This document shows positions 62,051 to 64,000 of a DNA stretch of 64,000 nt, one piece after another. How positions within the stretch are numbered: the stretch's first letter is position 1; each line of letters opens with the position of its first letter. Where the stretch lies: the NCBI RefSeq assembly GCF_000265205.3, contig NC_018000.1:1426001-1490000 (forward strand). Direction: 5' to 3'. This DNA is from Sinorhizobium fredii USDA 257 (GTDB lineage: Bacteria > Pseudomonadota > Alphaproteobacteria > Rhizobiales > Rhizobiaceae). The notes below the pieces were generated by a model. The model did not search any database. It had not been told where the DNA came from and was given only the letters and a program-made list of their open reading frames with translations. A program made the translations under genes and the position numbers.

Positions 62051-63127
62051 TTAACCGACCCGCGCGCCCGTGGCGTCGAAATACCGCCTACGCTCGGAGG
62101 GCACCGACAGCCATACCGTCGATCCTGACGGAATGTCGTCGCCTTCCCGCAATTCCACCACGACATTCTGCGCATCGCCGAGCCTGCAATAGACATAGCG
62201 CGTGCCCCCGAGATATTCGGTGAACTCCACGGTCGCCTGCACCGCATCAGGTCCGCCGGCGACGATCCGGGTATGTTCGGGCCGCATGCCGAAGACGATC
62301 CGTTCGCCGGCTCGAAGCGAGTCCAGGCGGGCCTCGATCTCACAGCCGGCAACCCGCACCTTTCCCGAGCCGCTCCATTCTGCATCCAAGAGGTTCATGC
62401 GTGGCGAGCCGATGAAGCCGGCGACGAAGGTGTTGACGGGGTTCTCGTAGACCTCGCGCGGCGTGCCGGTCTGCTCGATCCTCCCGTCACGCAGGATGAC
62501 GATCTGGTCGGCGAGCGTCATCGCCTCCGTCTGGTCATGCGTCACATAGATCATCGTGTTGCCGAGTTCGCGATGCAGCCGGGCGATCTCGACACGCATC
62601 GAGACGCGCAGTTCGGCATCTAGGTTTGAGAGCGGCTCGTCGAACAGGAAGACGTCAGGCTTGCGGACGATCGCCCGGCCGATTGCCACGCGTTGGCGCT
62701 GGCCGCCCGACAATTGGCCCGGCCGCCGGTCGAGCAGGTGATCGATCTTGAGGATTTCGGCGGCTTGCCCGACGCGCCGCTCGATTTCCGCGCGGTCGGT
62801 CCGCGCCAACTTCAGTCCGAATGCGAGGTTGTCGCGCACGCTCATATGCGGATAAAGCGCATAGGACTGGAAGACCATGGCGATGCCGCGCTCGGAGGGG
62901 TCGAGATCCGTAACATCGCGCCCCCTGATGGCGATTTCCCCGTCGCTTACCTCCTCGAGCCCGGCGATCATGCGCAACAGCGTCGATTTTCCGCAGCCCG
63001 ACGGACCGACGAACACGGTGAAATCGCCGTCCCTGATCGTCAGATCGATGCCGTGAACGACCTGCAGCGCGCCGAAGCTCTTGCGCACTCCGTTGAGTGC
63101 CACACCGATCCTATCCCGTTCCGTCAT
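62051..63127 (-). CDS. Sugar ABC transporter ATP-binding protein (UgpC/MsmK type)
   Basis: A 358-residue ATPase for a CUT1 sugar importer. Walker A GPSGCGKST is near residues 41-49, the Q-loop lies in VFQSYALYPHMSV, the signature LSGGQRQR near 139-146 and Walker B VFLFDEPLSN near 159-168. The C-terminal TOBE region has VFGMRPEHTRI. It is similar throughout to the ATPase at 8788-9867. It abuts the GH127 gene on the same strand (the stop of that gene and the ATG here touch), so the two are in one operon; other transporter genes would lie outside the window. Confidence 0.93.
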   Translation of the reverse strand: MTERDRIGVALNGVRKSFGALQVVHGIDLTIRDGDFTVFVGPSGCGKSTLLRMIAGLEEVSDGEIAIRGRDVTDLDPSERGIAMVFQSYALYPHMSVRDNLAFGLKLARTDRAEIERRVGQAAEILKIDHLLDRRPGQLSGGQRQRVAIGRAIVRKPDVFLFDEPLSNLDAELRVSMRVEIARLHRELGNTMIYVTHDQTEAMTLADQIVILRDGRIEQTGTPREVYENPVNTFVAGFIGSPRMNLLDAEWSGSGKVRVAGCEIEARLDSLRAGERIVFGMRPEHTRIVAGGPDAVQATVEFTEYLGGTRYVYCRLGDAQNVVVELREGDDIPSGSTVWLSVPSERRRYFDATGARVG

Positions 63128-64000
63128 CTAGCCGCCACACTTCTCGGCTTGCAGCCAGACGAGCATTTCGCCCGGTGCGCGATTGTCCCAGAGGTGGTAG
63201 GGCACCAGGCGCAGCCGCGCGGGGCGCCTTGCCGCCGGCGTCGGGCGATAGAGCGCGGCCCCCCAGTCCGCCGTATCCTCGCGCTCGACCGGCAGTTCGA
63301 CGGCGACCGCACCCTCGAGGTCCTCCAGGGTCGTCGACGTCGTTTCAGGCAGATCCTCCGGCACGACGATGGCGTTGAGATCGCCGCCATTATCGATCTC
63401 CTCGGCACAATAGACCAGAGGCCCGCGCAACAGTGCAATGCGGCCGGCATCCTGCCGGACCTTTGGATTGGCGAATTGCGGACGCAGTTTCAGCGGCAAG
63501 TCAATCGAAACCGCGTCGCCATCGGACCATTCGCGCTCGATGCGAGCATAGCCGTCCAGCGTGACGTGTTCGAGGTCGATACCGCTTCCATTTACCGAGA
63601 TGCTGGCGCCGTCGGCCCATTCCGGAATGCGCAAGGACAGGGCGAATTGCCTCGGCTCTTCGAGTTCGAGCCGGATCGAAACCGCACCCTCCCACGGATA
63701 GTTGGTGACCTGCCGCAACGTGACGTTCGAGCCGTCCAGTTCCAGCCGCGCCGTGCTCTCCCCATAGAGATGCACCGCGATTTCGTCGGTCGCCACACCG
63801 TACATGTAGGCGCCTACCGAGGCGACAAGCCGGGCAATGTTCGGCGGGCAACAGGGGCAATTGTGCCATCTCCAACGATGATGCTTGCCGGTGCTCTCCA
63901 GTGGATTGTCATAGAAGAAGGTCTTGCCGTCGAGCGAAAGGCCGCTGAGCGCCCCGTTGTAGAGCGCCTGTTCCATGATGTCGGCAAAGCGCCGGTTCGG
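63128..64000 (-). CDS. GH127-type beta-L-arabinofuranosidase (DUF1680), partial
   Basis: The C-terminal 290 or so residues of a beta-L-arabinofuranosidase-like enzyme. The frame is open to the window edge, reading PNRRFADIMEQALYNGALSG at the right end. The cysteine cluster HNCPCCPPNIARL, the zinc and catalytic site of the family, lies near 63825-63865. The remainder is the beta-sandwich with ALSLRIPEWADG. It should release L-arabinose from plant cell-wall glycans. It is coupled to the following sugar ABC ATPase gene. Its N-terminus lies beyond the window. No signal peptide can be judged. Confidence 0.9.
   Translation of the reverse strand, partial: PNRRFADIMEQALYNGALSGLSLDGKTFFYDNPLESTGKHHRWRWHNCPCCPPNIARLVASVGAYMYGVATDEIAVHLYGESTARLELDGSNVTLRQVTNYPWEGAVSIRLELEEPRQFALSLRIPEWADGASISVNGSGIDLEHVTLDGYARIEREWSDGDAVSIDLPLKLRPQFANPKVRQDAGRIALLRGPLVYCAEEIDNGGDLNAIVVPEDLPETTSTTLEDLEGAVAVELPVEREDTADWGAALYRPTPAARRPARLRLVPYHLWDNRAPGEMLVWLQAEKCGG

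Overview
The window looks like a replicon of a fast-growing rhizobium of the Sinorhizobium/Ensifer group, most like the S. fredii lineage. It is GC-rich, and positions 30.5-48.9 kb hold a succinoglycan-type exo gene cluster in the order known from S. meliloti pSymB: exoB, exoZ, exoQ, exoF, exoY, exoX, exoU, exoI, exoK, exoL, exoA, exoM, exoO, exoN, exoP. No gene for exoV, exoW, exoT or exoH is visible. Species assignment is inference from this layout and from recognising protein sequences. No database was searched.

Layout. 0-9.9 kb: a carbohydrate-uptake locus. One arm (minus strand) has an enolase-like fragment, a DUF993 protein and an oxidoreductase. The other arm (plus strand) has an ABC sugar importer (binding protein, two permeases, ATPase) with two more Gfo/Idh/MocA oxidoreductases. 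A TetR regulator lies between them and both arms carry a similar palindrome. 10-12.5 kb: small lineage-specific genes, two of them broken, plus an unlisted 41-residue membrane protein. 12.7-14.5 kb: a class III adenylate cyclase fused to TolB-like and TPR regions. 14.5-21.5 kb: a redox/electrophile-stress block with LysR, two AhpD-like carboxymuconolactone decarboxylases, an NmrA-like protein, two cupins, MscS, an Rrf2 regulator and an ECF41 sigma factor. 22.4-24.3 kb: an SbmA/YddA-like ABC protein. 24.3-26.1 kb: queCDE under a preQ1-I riboswitch. 26.4-30.3 kb: a GT39-like glycosyltransferase and an MsbA-like exporter with a 14-codon upstream ORF. 30.5-48.9 kb: the exo cluster. 48.9-54.9 kb: thiD with a TPP riboswitch, a 1-Cys peroxiredoxin, a serine hydrolase, a broken phosphoribosyltransferase, a CapA-like protein and a broken siderophore-interacting protein. 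55.1-61.6 kb: a regulator island (AraC, three LuxR/NarL-type proteins, AraC). 62-64 kb: a sugar ABC ATPase and the 3' part of a GH127-type beta-L-arabinofuranosidase gene.

How the genes work together. ExoN and ExoB supply UDP-glucose and UDP-galactose. ExoY, with ExoF, primes the lipid carrier with galactose. ExoA, ExoL, ExoM, ExoO and ExoU extend the repeat unit, ExoZ acetylates it, ExoQ and ExoP polymerise it, ExoF and ExoP export it, and ExoK trims it. ExoX restrains ExoY.

A recurring oddity is the number of frame breaks: exoY, the NmrA-like gene, the phosphoribosyltransferase, a 101-codon gene at 10.0-10.3 kb, a gene at 12.2 kb and the siderophore-interacting gene. Four are repaired by adding one base, which leaves open whether they are real lesions or base-calling errors.
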